Shown here one piece after another: positions 1 through 11,889 of a DNA stretch of 64,000 bases. The translations under genes and the position numbers were made by a program. The notes beneath the pieces were generated by a model that was not told the DNA's origin, did no database searches, and saw nothing but the letters and a program-made list of their open reading frames with translations. The first letter of the stretch is position 1, and each line of letters opens with the position of its first letter. The DNA lies in NCBI GenBank assembly GCA_037447655.1, contig JBBHKE010000953.1, forward strand, positions 403,001 to 467,000. The letters are read 5' to 3'. Source of the DNA: Zygnema cylindricum (taxonomy: Eukaryota > Streptophyta > Zygnematophyceae > Zygnematales > Zygnemataceae).

Positions 1-3000
1 AGGACATGGGAAGAAGGTGACCAAGGGTTCAGAAGAATTCTCAAATTTTGCTCCTGTATCACCTTGTGGAGCTGTCATAAGGAGTAAGAAGCCTTTGGTT
101 GGTCGCTATTCAGTCCAAGTAGCTACAACGAGTGAATTTAGAGATGGTAGTCTGAGCCAAAGGAACTTATGTTCTAAAGGCCCGAAGACTTCTTTGGCCA
201 GTGACAGAGCTCATTGGAATAGCCAAAAATGGTGTAAAGGCGCTCTTTCTTCACCTGTCATTCAGCCCATTCCACGTCAACAGCAGTGGACAAAAAGCGG
301 ACATTTGCAAAACGTGGGAAGGACTGAAGTCAATGTTAGGTACGTATTCATGCTTTGTAGCGAGCTTTCTAGATTTCTAGCTCTAGTAAGCAGGTTATGA
401 ACTCCAAATATACCTGTAGTTGTTTGGGAGTCACCCAGTAGTGGACTTATTGTGTTCCAATGGGAGCCATCAATAAGCAATTGGGAAATTTAAAGAATCA
501 ATGACTTGGACGATTGTGAAGATCCATAATAGTTCAACGTTAATAAAAAAAACAATTAGTATTACTAAGACTATTTTGTGTTCGAGGGGTAAAAAATACT
601 GGGATGGAATTTGTGTAATTAAAGCTCAAAATTAATTTACTTTGTAGTGGGCTTATGGTGTCCTAATGGAAGCCATAAAGGTAAGTAAGTGGCCAATTTA
701 AAGCCTTACCTTGGTTACTCCGTGAGTTGCTGTTCTGGCAGATCTGGCAATGGCGGGTCAGCAAATGCGTCCATGGAAGCAGTGCGTTCGAAGACTCTTC
801 GAAGGGGAGTTATGTTGGAGATTGAACGGGATCAAAATAAAAATATCTTGGTGGTGGTACAGCGGCCAGATGGGAGGAAAAATTGGATGACGGCAGACCA
901 GGTTTTTGCAACTTTCATCTGGGACAGGCATGGCGTCTTAATTTTTTGACAACATTGTTTTATACAAATTCAACTCTTAGCTCTACGAGTATTCAATCAA
1001 ACGCTTTAATAAATTTCTAGCAATTAGATGGTAACCGGAGATAACTAAAGCAGATTTGTCTAGTGAATTTGCATATCCTCGCATTTTATGAAGTTGGAAA
1101 TTCTGTGAGCAGTTAACGGTTTGAGATTATCAAGTGATTCAAACGTGCTCATGCGTTCAACTTTGACATTGAGCCCCTTCCTGCAATGTGAGTTGCTGTA
1201 TTCAAAGTACAAATTCGCTTTTAAGTCCAGGAAGTTCCTATCACTTCAGTAACATGTTCTAAGAAAATACTGATGGCATGCATTTATTGTGGTGTACATG
1301 TAGCACCTACTGAAACAATTTACCAGGGCAACCTCTGTACTTTCCAGTGCCTAGTGAAAGATGTGTAACTTAAGTGTGCCTTTTGTACTGTCCAGTTGTT
1401 GCGCATAATGAGTTTTTAGCTGCCTACTTTATAAGATTGTTTTAACCAAAGTAGAATGTTGGGTCCTTGTACGGTTGACAGCATGGAACCTCCATTTCTG
1501 TCCGACCGCAGCAGGTGAACTTTATTGTCCCTAGCTCACAAGAATACACACCGGCTGACATCGACATCTTCCTGCAAAATGTCAAGGCCATTGAGGTATT
1601 GCCGCTTGTATTCCATGCTTTGCAGTTATGGGCCCTTGATGTGACATGGCTCTCGTGATATTGGGTAAATGTGCAGAAACAATTGGAACGCTATATGCTG
1701 TTAACCCGTATAGTATGCGTACTACATGGGAATTTTGCGTATAGTACAGGATAACATGCATCTACAATTTTTTTCACACATTAAACATGGTTTACATATT
1801 AGGGGCAATTGTGTAGCCATAGTCTGCAGCGTTGTTTAGTAATAAGATTAAGTCAGTCAGTTTCACGCTTTTTGAGTTTTGCGGCAGCAATAATTCTAAA
1901 GTCGCATGTTCTTGTGATAGTTCAAATTAGCCATGATGAGCTTCTTTAAAATTGAATGGGCTGAAATTTTAAATCTGAGAAGCTACATGGTAGAAAGATT
2001 TAGATGTTGAACGCGAAAATGTGACAATTTGGAAGTGTTGTTGCTCCATTTCATTTCACTATTCCACTTTGACTCTTATAGTATGTGAATATGAAAGAGG
2101 CACAAGTTAGGGTTCTCAGAATTATATGCCTATTCAGATAAGGCAAATAATGGTTGCATAGGAAGTTAATGTTGAGTTTTTGTACATACCAGATTATGAA
2201 GGTTGACTTTAGGAAATTTGATAGTCTGAAACTAGCTACCTTCAGGGCGAACCTATCATATGTGGGATATTTTTGTGTCGTGATATTTTTCTGGCGTAGC
2301 TTGGGCATGCTTACTACTTTGTTTTGGAAACGCAGGATTTTGATTTGACAATTTATGCCATATTCAATTTTTATGCTTAATGGCAGTACATAAGTTGGGC
2401 AAATGTTCCTATCAATATATGGTCACATTTGAGGGAAAAGAAACATGGTCAATCTGTTTTATCAGGACGGTTACTTGGAAAAGTCCCACGAAAATTTTGA
2501 CCCAGAAAGACGGTACTTTGGTTTAGAATAATTTTTTGTTGTTTTCAAGCAACCATTATTTTCCGTGACTTATGCATCCCAAGCCAAAGTAGACAGGGAT
2601 TTTTTTTTCTATCGAAGGGATAGATATTAAACGGGAGAGTCATGGAGCATGTAAAGTTTGATTATGAATGGACGAATAAGAAAATGTATTGATTATGAAT
2701 ATTATTATTTTGGCAGTCATCCTGATCCCAGAAGTTGCAGGTGGCAGGATGCTTCGCTGCTGGAGTTGGTGTGGTCCGAAATGCTCACGGAGAACCGCTA
2801 TTTGAAGGCAGAAGAGCTAGCTGAGGTAAACCTTCTATCTTTCTTTTATCTTCAGCTTTCATCTTTCATCTTCAGCTTTCACTTTTCATCTTTCATCTTC
2901 ATCTTTCGTTCTTCATCTTCATTTTTCATCTTCATCTTTCATCTTTCATCTTTCCCCTTTCATCTTTCATCTTCATCTTCCATCTCTCATATTTATCTTT

Positions 3001-6000
3001 CATCTTTGATCTTTTATCCTTCACCTTCCTTCCTTCACCTTTCCTTATCCTTGAAGAGGCCGGTTCAGGGTTTACAAACCAAAACATTCTGGTGCTATTT
3101 TTGTCCACAACTATTGTCGTTTCCTTGTTCTTCTTCTTGCATGCTGCTGTATGTGACATTTTTTTTTAGTATCTTTGTTACTGCCATGGCGAGGGGGGTT
3201 CTTAATGTGAAGGATGATAGATAACTAGTATCACCTGGATAGGTAGGAGCATCTGGGTTCTGTACAGGTTTTCGGGTGCAGAGACTGTCAGACTTCATTT
3301 TGCACCTGGCATTTTCTGGGGGGCAGTATCATACAGTTAACACATGATGTGTGTCCTTGCATTCAGAATGGCTGGAACTTCCTTACAGAAAAGAGGAAAT
3401 TTGAGCTAGGGCATGCTAATTATGTTAGAGCTAAAGACATGGTAATACATCCTGGGAAGGGAAATCCGTCCATAATATACACGAAATATGTCTCCTATGA
3501 ATGCTTCTCCTTCGTGCTCTTTCCATGTAAACTATCTGCTGGTTTACATTTCATCACTCCCTATTTAAATGATACTTTCTGTCGATGCTTTCTATTTTCA
3601 GTTGATGAAAGGTAAAATGGAAGTTAATGATACAAGAGAGCATGTGGGATGAGGGCAGCTGCTGTACATGGACAATGGACCCGTGGAGTGCTATGCTGCT
3701 CATCGCCTTCTGTCAACCGATCGTCTTTATTTCCGACGCCGAAAAGGTGTTGATATGGCGTTTGAGCCCAGGCCAATACAGCAGGTATTTCTATCACGCT
3801 TGAAGAACTAGGAAATGACTGTCTCTGGTAGATTGAAGTCTTGTTCTACACAAACTTGCGCGAGAGACTCAGGAATAAGTCATGGGAATAAGTCATGGGC
3901 ATGACATATCTCGACTTATTATTTGTCTGGCTAAATACGAAGTTGCATTTATTGTTAGATCAGGAATTGGATCCATTCTAGGTGCTGCAAAACTGTTTCT
4001 ACCAGTACAGAATTATGGTTTACATTTTGAACCAATTCTGGTACTTCAACAGATTAACTTAATTTAGATGAACTTAGTTAGATTAATTTAACAGATTAAT
4101 GTACAAAAGCCTTTAAAAACGTGTGCAACTTATCCTTCCTGGATGTAAGTAATCTTGCATATTTAAAGCAGATAACAGGACAGGGAGAAGATATATTTAC
4201 GTCCAGGGTGATTAGGGAAGTGTTATGTTTAACTCGAAAGCAAAGGTTGTTGTAGGGTAGCCCATATGGCCCATTTGAAGCTTGACAAATCGCAATCTTT
4301 TTTTTTCATCAGGTTACTAGTATTAGAACCTCCTTACATCAAGCCATAGGTCTGAAACTCCTTGAAACCACAGCAGAATGTTTCCACCCCTTGTAGATTT
4401 CAAGAGTTTCTGCTGTTGTGTTTCTATTTGTTTGTAGGTCGAAGAGCTCAAGTCTAAGCTGGAAGCAGAAGAAGCAGTTCGTGCTGAAAATCAGAGATTT
4501 GTAGAAGCCATGCAATCTTTTATTAAGAACGGACCCGGGATGGACCCATTAAGGTGGCAACACGACCCAATTGTTGCACCAGCATTGGAGGCCTTGCGCC
4601 CATATGCCCTGGAGAAGCAAGGTTTCGACAAAAAACTTGCTGAAAAGGTGGACTGGTTCTTCCTTATTCGTACTGCAAAAGTTCCTCCTCGGATGTCACA
4701 TGTTTTGTTGGCTATTTCCTTCATACCTCGTTTGTTTTCTTGAGAAATTTGGAGAAAATTTGTTTTGGAAGGTTGACCGACCTTCTTCAGCATCACCTAT
4801 CTGGCTTGAACTTTGGAATCTATGAGTTGACGTTCTCGGTGTTTTGCTATTTGTAATGTTATTGGTGTTTTGTGTTTGTTTTGGAAGGACAGTATCTTGA
4901 AATGCTTGGAGTGCCCCGGCTGCCCGATGCGGCTCGCAGGCTTCTTGTGCGAATGGGAGTGTTGCCGCGCCATCTCAATCTGGAGGTTCTTCGCTCTGAT
5001 ATGCTGGAACCGTTTTCAGACGAGGTTTTGAATGCTGCAAAGAGTCTTGTTGCCAACCTGCCAAAAGATGCAGATGAGGTGGGCTCTGAAGCTCTTAAGG
5101 ATGGGTGGTCAAATTGTCGCTTGAAAAGTAGGTCAACAGTCATGCGAAAAGGGCAAGGTTGAGTAAAAAAAAAGTGATAAGGGTTAGGGTCCTCTTATAG
5201 CAAATGTTACCTTGTTTCGAAAATGATGTTGATGTTTGTTCCATATTAATGACTTGATGGAGAAGTTCTGCAGCTTGCATGTAATTGAATGCCTTCTAAT
5301 CAGACAAAATTGTGGGAGTTTGCGCGGCAGGCTATACGCGTGGATCTCACACGGCTCAAAGTGTACACTATCGATTCGGATGATACCGAAGAGGTTCGTA
5401 CATTTTCTGATAAACTACAGTAGAGATTTCCATTATTTGGAAACTTTGGAGTCTGGTGTGCACGTTAGGCACTTAGGCCTAACTTCATGCTGTGCTGTAA
5501 GCACAAGGTCATTGATGACAGCCTGTGTAAGGTGAATCAGACATTTTTGGGAGGGTTTGGAGTTGCAGATCGATGATGGGTTAAGCGTTGAACAGCTCGC
5601 CGATGGACGTCTTCGTGTGTGGATCCACGTGGCAGATCCGGCACGGTTGATTGGGCCACATGACGCATTGGACAGGTGGCAACCTTGAACCCTGATTAAA
5701 CCTTAAACCTTGTAACCTGGGCACCTAGTGCTGGCAGCACGTAATAGCCCACTGCCTTCAGGTGAAGAGATTTGTAGCAGATCTGTTAAGTTCTTGGTGT
5801 ATCACATGAAGTCTGCTTAAATTGTTCTTTGAAATAATGATAGATAATCATCGCCAGCCCTTAAATATCAAGTCATTGAGATGCTAATGGTGATTGTGAG
5901 TGAAATCTTGAGCAGTCAAGAAACATGAAGCCTATAGTTAGATAACTGGGCTGACAGAGAAGAATGCTTGAATCTGCTTCAGTAAGCAGAGGCAAGACAT

Positions 6001-9000
6001 GCGTCCTATTCATGGTTGAAGCTTGAAAAGGATCAGCTAGGATCATTATACCTTAGAAAATTGTACGTGTTTATATCTGATTATTTATCCCTTTTTGGGT
6101 TTAGCACCACATGTTTTAGTAACTTAAGTTCCGCAGGCCATTCATTCTTTTCAAATTTTTGAGGGATGTGAAAAAATCAAAAGAAAAAGGAGATTCCATG
6201 TTGACGTATTAGTCTACAGCCTTCGTGGCATCAATTTGGCATTCTCAAGATTGCTGTGTTTCGCAGGGATAATAATTTGAAGTTTTAAAGCTGAATTTCA
6301 GGGTTTGGCCTATTTTGTTGTAGGGTAGAGGCTTTTTGCCCTTAAATGTCTGTATTGTCAGGAATGACTGGCCACATATGGACTGTAGACTAAAAAGATT
6401 GAGCCAGTTAATTTTAGTTGAAAAAGCTCCTAGTATTATGAGCTACAACAAACCAGCTCATCAACTCCTCCAGCTTCCTTCTTTCCCTCTTACCCTCTTT
6501 CCCATGGAAGAAGAAGGCTGAAGAGACAGTTTTTTTGCAACACACAAAGGGTGTAGTGTCTGGCTAGAATAAAGTAGGTTTATTTCGTTGGTCTTTTGTT
6601 ATATGTCTCTTTGGAAGTCCTCTAGCATATCAATTCTTCCAAGAGTAAAGCTTTCATTTTCCCTCTTTTCCTTTTTTGTGGTGTCTGAATTTGGTATCAG
6701 AGAAGCACAGCGACGAGGCACTTCTGTGTACCTCTGTTCCGGAAAAATGACTATGTTTCCTCCAGAAATGGCTTATGGTCCAATGAGTCTTCTTCAGGGC
6801 AAGCGATGCTGTGCTATGAGTGTGGCAGCAGACCTGATGCCAGATGGCAGGTATTTGTTGGGCTAAGGGTTTTATTATTTAGTTCAAATGTGTGAAAATG
6901 CTATATGTTTTTTAAACCATACAATAGTCGGGTTTTATTGTTTGATACGCGTGTATTATGCGTACCGCATATAGCTTGTCCAATTGTTTTCGCACATTTG
7001 AACTATTGTTTTCTAGTGGGCGAGCGTGTTTGTGAGGCTCCATATGGGTTTGAGTTCAGGTTCATGTTTTTAAAGCCTCTCTTTCTTATTCAAGGGACTG
7101 GGATTTGTCCATTTGCTAGTTGATGTTAGCTGGGATTGTTGATCTGATTCTGGGCGAAAGGCATGTGTATACATCAGGCTGGTTTGAAAGATTTTATTCG
7201 TACATTATTGAGCAGTAAAACCATTCAACAAGTTAGGCTTTCGTTTTATGGAGTGGGCTGCTGGCTATTGTTTGGGTGCATGTGGAAGTCAGGAGATGTT
7301 TCAATGCTAGCTTTTGCATCCCAGAGGCATGGATCCCATGCAAAGTGGATTATGTATACCTTTTATCTGATTGTTGGTTTGGAAATATCGATTCCTGTTA
7401 TTAGAGTAGGATTTTGCGTTGCCAAGTATTGTCCATTGCCATGTCTATGAGTGAACATCGTTAGACTCCTGCATCGCATTATGTGCAAAGGATGTGTTCT
7501 CCTAAGTTTCGTCTTTATCTGTGTACATCTTTGTATGGTCAGCTCCTCGTGATGTTTAGAATTGTGCAGGAGGATTTCTCTCCTTCCCGTTCTAGATGCT
7601 TTTGGGTTTTTTGGTGAAAAATAAGCAAAGGCTGTGTCTGCAACTACAGTCTACATGGAATTAGGCTGGGGTCCTTCTTTCTATCTGTGTAAGGAGGTTC
7701 TTGAAGGTGCATATAGCTTAGGAGTCTGAGAGGAAGTTTCTGGGCTTGGGTTGCAGGTTGGGTGATTTCCAAGTGGTCAACTCATACATAATTCCCACGT
7801 ATCGTCTCTCGTATGAAGATGTGGATGACATGCTTTCTGCGGCAATAAAAGAGGAGTCTGAGCTGGCAATGCTGGACCAGGCTGCAAGTCTTCGACATGA
7901 AATGCGAATGTCAAGTGTAGGAACCACATCTTTATCTCCAGACATGAGAAGGTCCTGTCAGAGAAGTGACAAGATATTTTTGCAGAGTGAAGAAACCTGC
8001 ACACTAGGACGCATAAAGAGTTTGGTCCATATGTTTTGTTCGTTGTTGGCAAGAATATGCGCTGTGGGAAGCCTGTTGTGCTGATATTGCCCGGGAATAA
8101 AAAGACTTTTGTGAGCTTAAGCTGAAAATGTTGTGATCAGGACTTTTTTGTCAAATGGTTGTTGACCGAAGGTTTTTCCTTATGCTCCTGCTTTTTATGG
8201 ATGATTCTCATCTCTCTTCTTCTCTCCTTTCCTTGTCTGCCTTGTGGTTTCCTTTTGCAGGGAGGTATTGAAATCTCTTTGCCTGAGAGTGACATGAAGA
8301 TATTAAACCCCGATGCTAATGAACCCGAAATTATAATGAATGTAGTGAATCAAAATTCCCGGCCCCGACGACTTGTATCGGAGTTGATGGTCCTTTGTGG
8401 AGAAGTAATTGCTCGGTTTGGAGGAGAGCGTAATTTACCTCTCCCATATCGAGGACAACCCACTCCCGACTTTCCAGAGCCGTGGGAAATGCAGGGAGTT
8501 CCAAAAGGCCATTGTATGTCAGTTTACATGCGACGGTTTATGACTAGAAGTGAGATTAACTGCAGTAAGCCAATTCGCCACGCTTCTCTAGCCCTGAATG
8601 GCTATGTGCAATTCACATCACCTATCAGACGATATGGGGATATGATAGCACATTATCAGGTGGGTACTTACAGGATTGTGAGTCCTTTGAGTTACTATAG
8701 CCATACATGGCGAGATGAATGAGGAGCAGGAGTTGTTTAAGAGTTTATCTTTTGGTTTGTTTCTGCTTTATGCATCGGTTCTAGTAATCTCTTCTCTGGT
8801 CTTCTGTCACACTGCGTCTGTCTTCTGATGTTTAAGGGAGAGCACCCATATGATGATCTATGGCAGGTTAAAGCGGTTCTTCGAGGTGAGAAGATTCCAT
8901 TTTCTTCTGACGACATGGAAAAGGTTATGACTTCAGTAGGCACGCGAATGAAAGAAGCTCGCAGGCTCGAGAAGGGAGTCGAGCGATACTGGATGTTGGA

Positions 9001-9767
9001 ATATTTGCGACGTCAGCCCCAAGACACTGTGATGTCAGCATTGGTTCTGCGGTGGATTCGCGATGGGGAATCGTTGATATCCATTCTCATTGACAAGGTG
9101 CTGCAGGCTTTCTATGCTTGTATCTGCCTCGATTACAATATGTTTACATGCCTCGATTGACGTATAATCTAAACCTTTTGCTTTAAGGGTGTGTCATGGT
9201 TGCCGTGCAGTCAAATGATCGTGAAGTGGCCTAACTTCCTTTGTTTGAATGGTTGATCAGTTGGGATTTGAGACTGTGATGAGAGCGACTCGAAATATGA
9301 AGCTTGGAGAAATGCTGGATGTTGTTGTGATTGAGGCCGACCCTCAGAGAGACATCCTACGAATCCAGGAAGCTGATTCGTACCGGTGGATGAAACTCGA
9401 TGAAACTGACCAAAGACAAACAGTGGCGGCGACGAATGGGAGTCCTCAAGTGGAGCCGGTGGCGTCCGGTGAGAATGCAATGGAAAGTCATAAAGATACC
9501 GCAACAGTTGTTGCAACGTCTCAGGCTGAACGTCCTAGTGCTGTAGGTGATTCAGTTAGTCCGGAGGACTCGTTGGTTAGTAGAGAAGTCCGTAGTTCGT
9601 TAGGGAGTACAATGGAGGACTTGGTGGACCAAGGTGTAGAGGTTGAAGGGGAAAATGGAGGTGGTGGAGGTAGTGAGGATAGTACTGTTGGAAAGGAGAC
9701 TTGTGTTGCCCTTGAGAGGGAAGAGGGTGGGTATGAAAGAGGAGAGGCGACGTCTCTGTCTCCTTGA
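1..9767 (+). CDS. RNR1: RNR1-like organellar 3'-5' exoribonuclease (RNase II/RNB family), 5' end outside window
   Basis: Processive 3'-5' exoribonuclease; the plant relative RNR1 matures rRNA and mRNA 3' ends in chloroplasts and mitochondria. My exon model, all junctions in frame: <1-339, 742-901, 1515-1595, 2748-2825, 3659-3784, 4438-4647, 4893-5078, 5304-5393, 5569-5675, 6701-6850, 7757-7916, 8261-8659, 8867-9097, 9261-9767 (stop TGA), about 940 visible residues. The RNB core runs from about residue 405 to 700: TIDSDDTEEIDDGLS carries the metal-binding acidic cluster, followed by WIHVADPAR, RRGTSVYL, LPYRGQP and YVQFTSPIRRYGDM. Relative to bacterial RNase II one of the four catalytic Asp positions is Glu; from memory plant RNR1 has the same change. 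The upstream part (KNWMTADQ, LKAEELAE) also follows the plant family. The last ~120 residues are an acidic, Ser/Gly-rich tail not expected in the family. The reading frame is open to base 1, so a transit peptide would lie outside the window. The donor at 7917 and the acceptor of exon 8 are the least certain junctions. Confidence 0.88.
340..741 (+). other. RNR1 intron 1 with a decayed repeat and a short duplication
   Basis: A strong donor (AG|GTACGT) at 340 and acceptor CAG ending at 741 join exons in phase 2. Inside, a ~40-bp segment near 430-472 (TAGTGGACTTATTGTGTTCC) recurs near 645-687 with changes. The stretch between them resembles the end of the TA-flanked MITE family seen at 24.7 and 31-33 kb (ATTAAAGCT near its right end, ACTTTGTA at the edge). 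Confidence 0.45.
2833..3050 (+). repeat. TTTCATCTTCATC-type pyrimidine microsatellite in an RNR1 intron
   Basis: Imperfect repeats of CTTTCATCTT and CATCTT fill the start of the intron following exon 4 (donor at 2826). Interruptions show an older, decayed microsatellite. It has no coding role; the long open frames across it are a by-product of the repeat. Confidence 0.8.
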
Positions 9768-11025
9768 TTGTAAATAATATAGTTATTCTGTTTAAACATC
9801 GCTGATTTTTTTTTTTTTGTGTGAGCTTATGTGTGAATGAGGCGCCCTGGCTGGCAAGTAGCTAAGAATAAACCTCCGGGCTTAATTGCTTAGCTTGTAA
9901 AGATATCGAGTGTTCCTTATGTGCATTGCTGAGTTGGTATTTTTGTGTTTATAGTAATGGTTGTGGAGTTGGTTGCCACTATTCTTGTGACTCTTATCAT
10001 ACTCGTTAACTATATGTCAAACTGCTATTTACTGTTCGACATGCCCCTCACAAAGACAAGCAAATCTTAGTCTTTGGGCTGGCCTTTGTAGTGATGAAAT
10101 ATGTCAAAACACAGAAGCATTCACATGGCGACAGGGTACTCTATGCCAGTTGGGGAGCCTTAATCAGCTTTCTTGTTTCTAACTCCTCAAACTCTCCTCC
10201 AGACATTTGGGAGCATATTTTTCACCAGGCCTATCTTTATTGGTCTTTTCTGTACATTAATTTGGCCATACGATTTTCAATTCATTATGGCCGTTTTGTG
10301 ACATTGTGTGGGCTTTCAATTCTTATCCTCAAGCCTCTGTCAGAATGATTTATGTTTTTATGTCGATGGAGTTGCATTGTACATCTACCTCTCTCCCAAT
10401 AAACTCTTTTAGTATGATTTCTCGCGGTGAAGCCACCGAGGCTCACCATCATCACCGTGCATTTTTCTTTTCCATTAGGAAATAATGAGCTTCATTAAAA
10501 GGATTAGGAAAAGCCAAAACAAGCTTGACACAGGAATAAATTGCAGGGTTTATGTGATAGAACAGCTCACCATAGGCTAGAAGTTGGTGATGGCAATGTT
10601 GACGATGATTTTGAAAATTTGGTGTTCTTTGAAAATTGTGTGAACGTGAAACAAAAACTAGACGACAACGAGACGCTTTTATGTTTCAAAAGTCCTAAGT
10701 CATAAGCCATTTCGCAAATATAAAACTGTTAATTACATTCCTTCCCACATTCAACAATATTTGTGCTCAGCATACAGTCACGTCAAAACCATCCACTACT
10801 CAACCGTCCCCTTGAGGAAGGTGTTTAGTATTGTTACGTGTTAGTTTTTTCCTTTGATGTTTTGTTTGCGGGGTTTTGCTTTTTTGAATGTTTTCGATTT
10901 CCCTGCCATTCTTTCGTATTTTCGCCGGTTTTGCCTTTATTTTCCTTTTTGTTTATTCCCTCGTCATGTGGTTTTTTCATGCTACTTCCTTTGTTCCTAT
11001 GGACTCAGATGGTTTACCATCAGCC

Positions 11026-11060
<35 letters not shown>

Positions 11061-11889
11061 AGGAACGTTCCAATTTGTGTCTTTGAACAAATGTCAAACA
11101 TCAAAATCCAAAGTGTTGGTTACTATAAGTGCAGAAACCTGAACCAATAGCCCCCAAAAAATGCTGTAGAGAAGCAACCCCTGTGACTGAAATCCTTTGT
11201 AACTTGCAGAACACCAATGGTGGCTGAACCGCTACCTGTAAAATGTTTTTGATGCGCAGAGGGGAATTGCAATTACTTTTTGTTCAGATTTTTTTAATCC
11301 ATAGTTTCAAAATTCGAACAGTCTAGACACACTAAAATGTCACCATAATCGGAAAATTTACACATTTATCAGTCCAAAGGGTCACCAGAGCTCCTCAATT
11401 CCTTAGTCTTGACTACGAAACAAGCCGGTTTATGGTCAACTTCAAGTAAGATACTGAACATGGGAGCCTTTACTTTATCTTTTACACATTTCAGGAAACT
11501 AATAATCTCCCAAAACACAATCATTGCCATCAACATTACCATCATGATCATCATCATCCGTGACTTTGCCATCGATTCCAGAAAATTGCCTTCAAATTGG
11601 ACCTTTTTTTACAGCTCCAGGTTCGAGTTCTAGAAAAATTTCCGATTGTCTTAGAAAAGGATGGATCCAAACTTTAACATTTCCTTATTCCTTATTTTAT
11701 GATACAACCTGGTTTCCAAATTTGAAGGCGATGACCGGGCGCAAAATGTCAATCAAACAGGTGGTGTTAACAAACTGAAGTTATTCTCTAAAAGGTGCCC
11801 TTACCAAACTGAATATAATCCCTACTTCTGGCAATCCAGCCATTTTTTTGGTGTGGCCACTTCCTCTAGTAGAGACAACAACTCTTCCT
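9768..11889. other. Intergenic space between convergent genes
   Basis: This stretch separates the 3' ends of the RNR1-like (+) and CPR5-like (-) genes and holds their 3' UTRs. A run of about 32 T lies at 11028-11059. No coding exon or structured RNA was recognised. Confidence 0.6.
9867..9872 (+). promoter_or_regulatory. Likely polyadenylation signal of the RNR1-like gene
   Basis: AATAAA lies 100 bases after the stop codon at 9765-9767. A second AATAAA lies at 10398-10403. Both fit a 3' UTR, but without transcripts the choice cannot be made. Confidence 0.4.

Noticed and set aside
2658-3224. 188-residue Ser/Phe-rich ORF
   Set aside because: It contains the 26-codon RNR1 exon 2748-2825 but otherwise runs through an intron microsatellite.
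10838-11150. Phe-rich hydrophobic ORFs
   Set aside because: Produced by a poly-T run and T-rich intergenic DNA between convergent genes.
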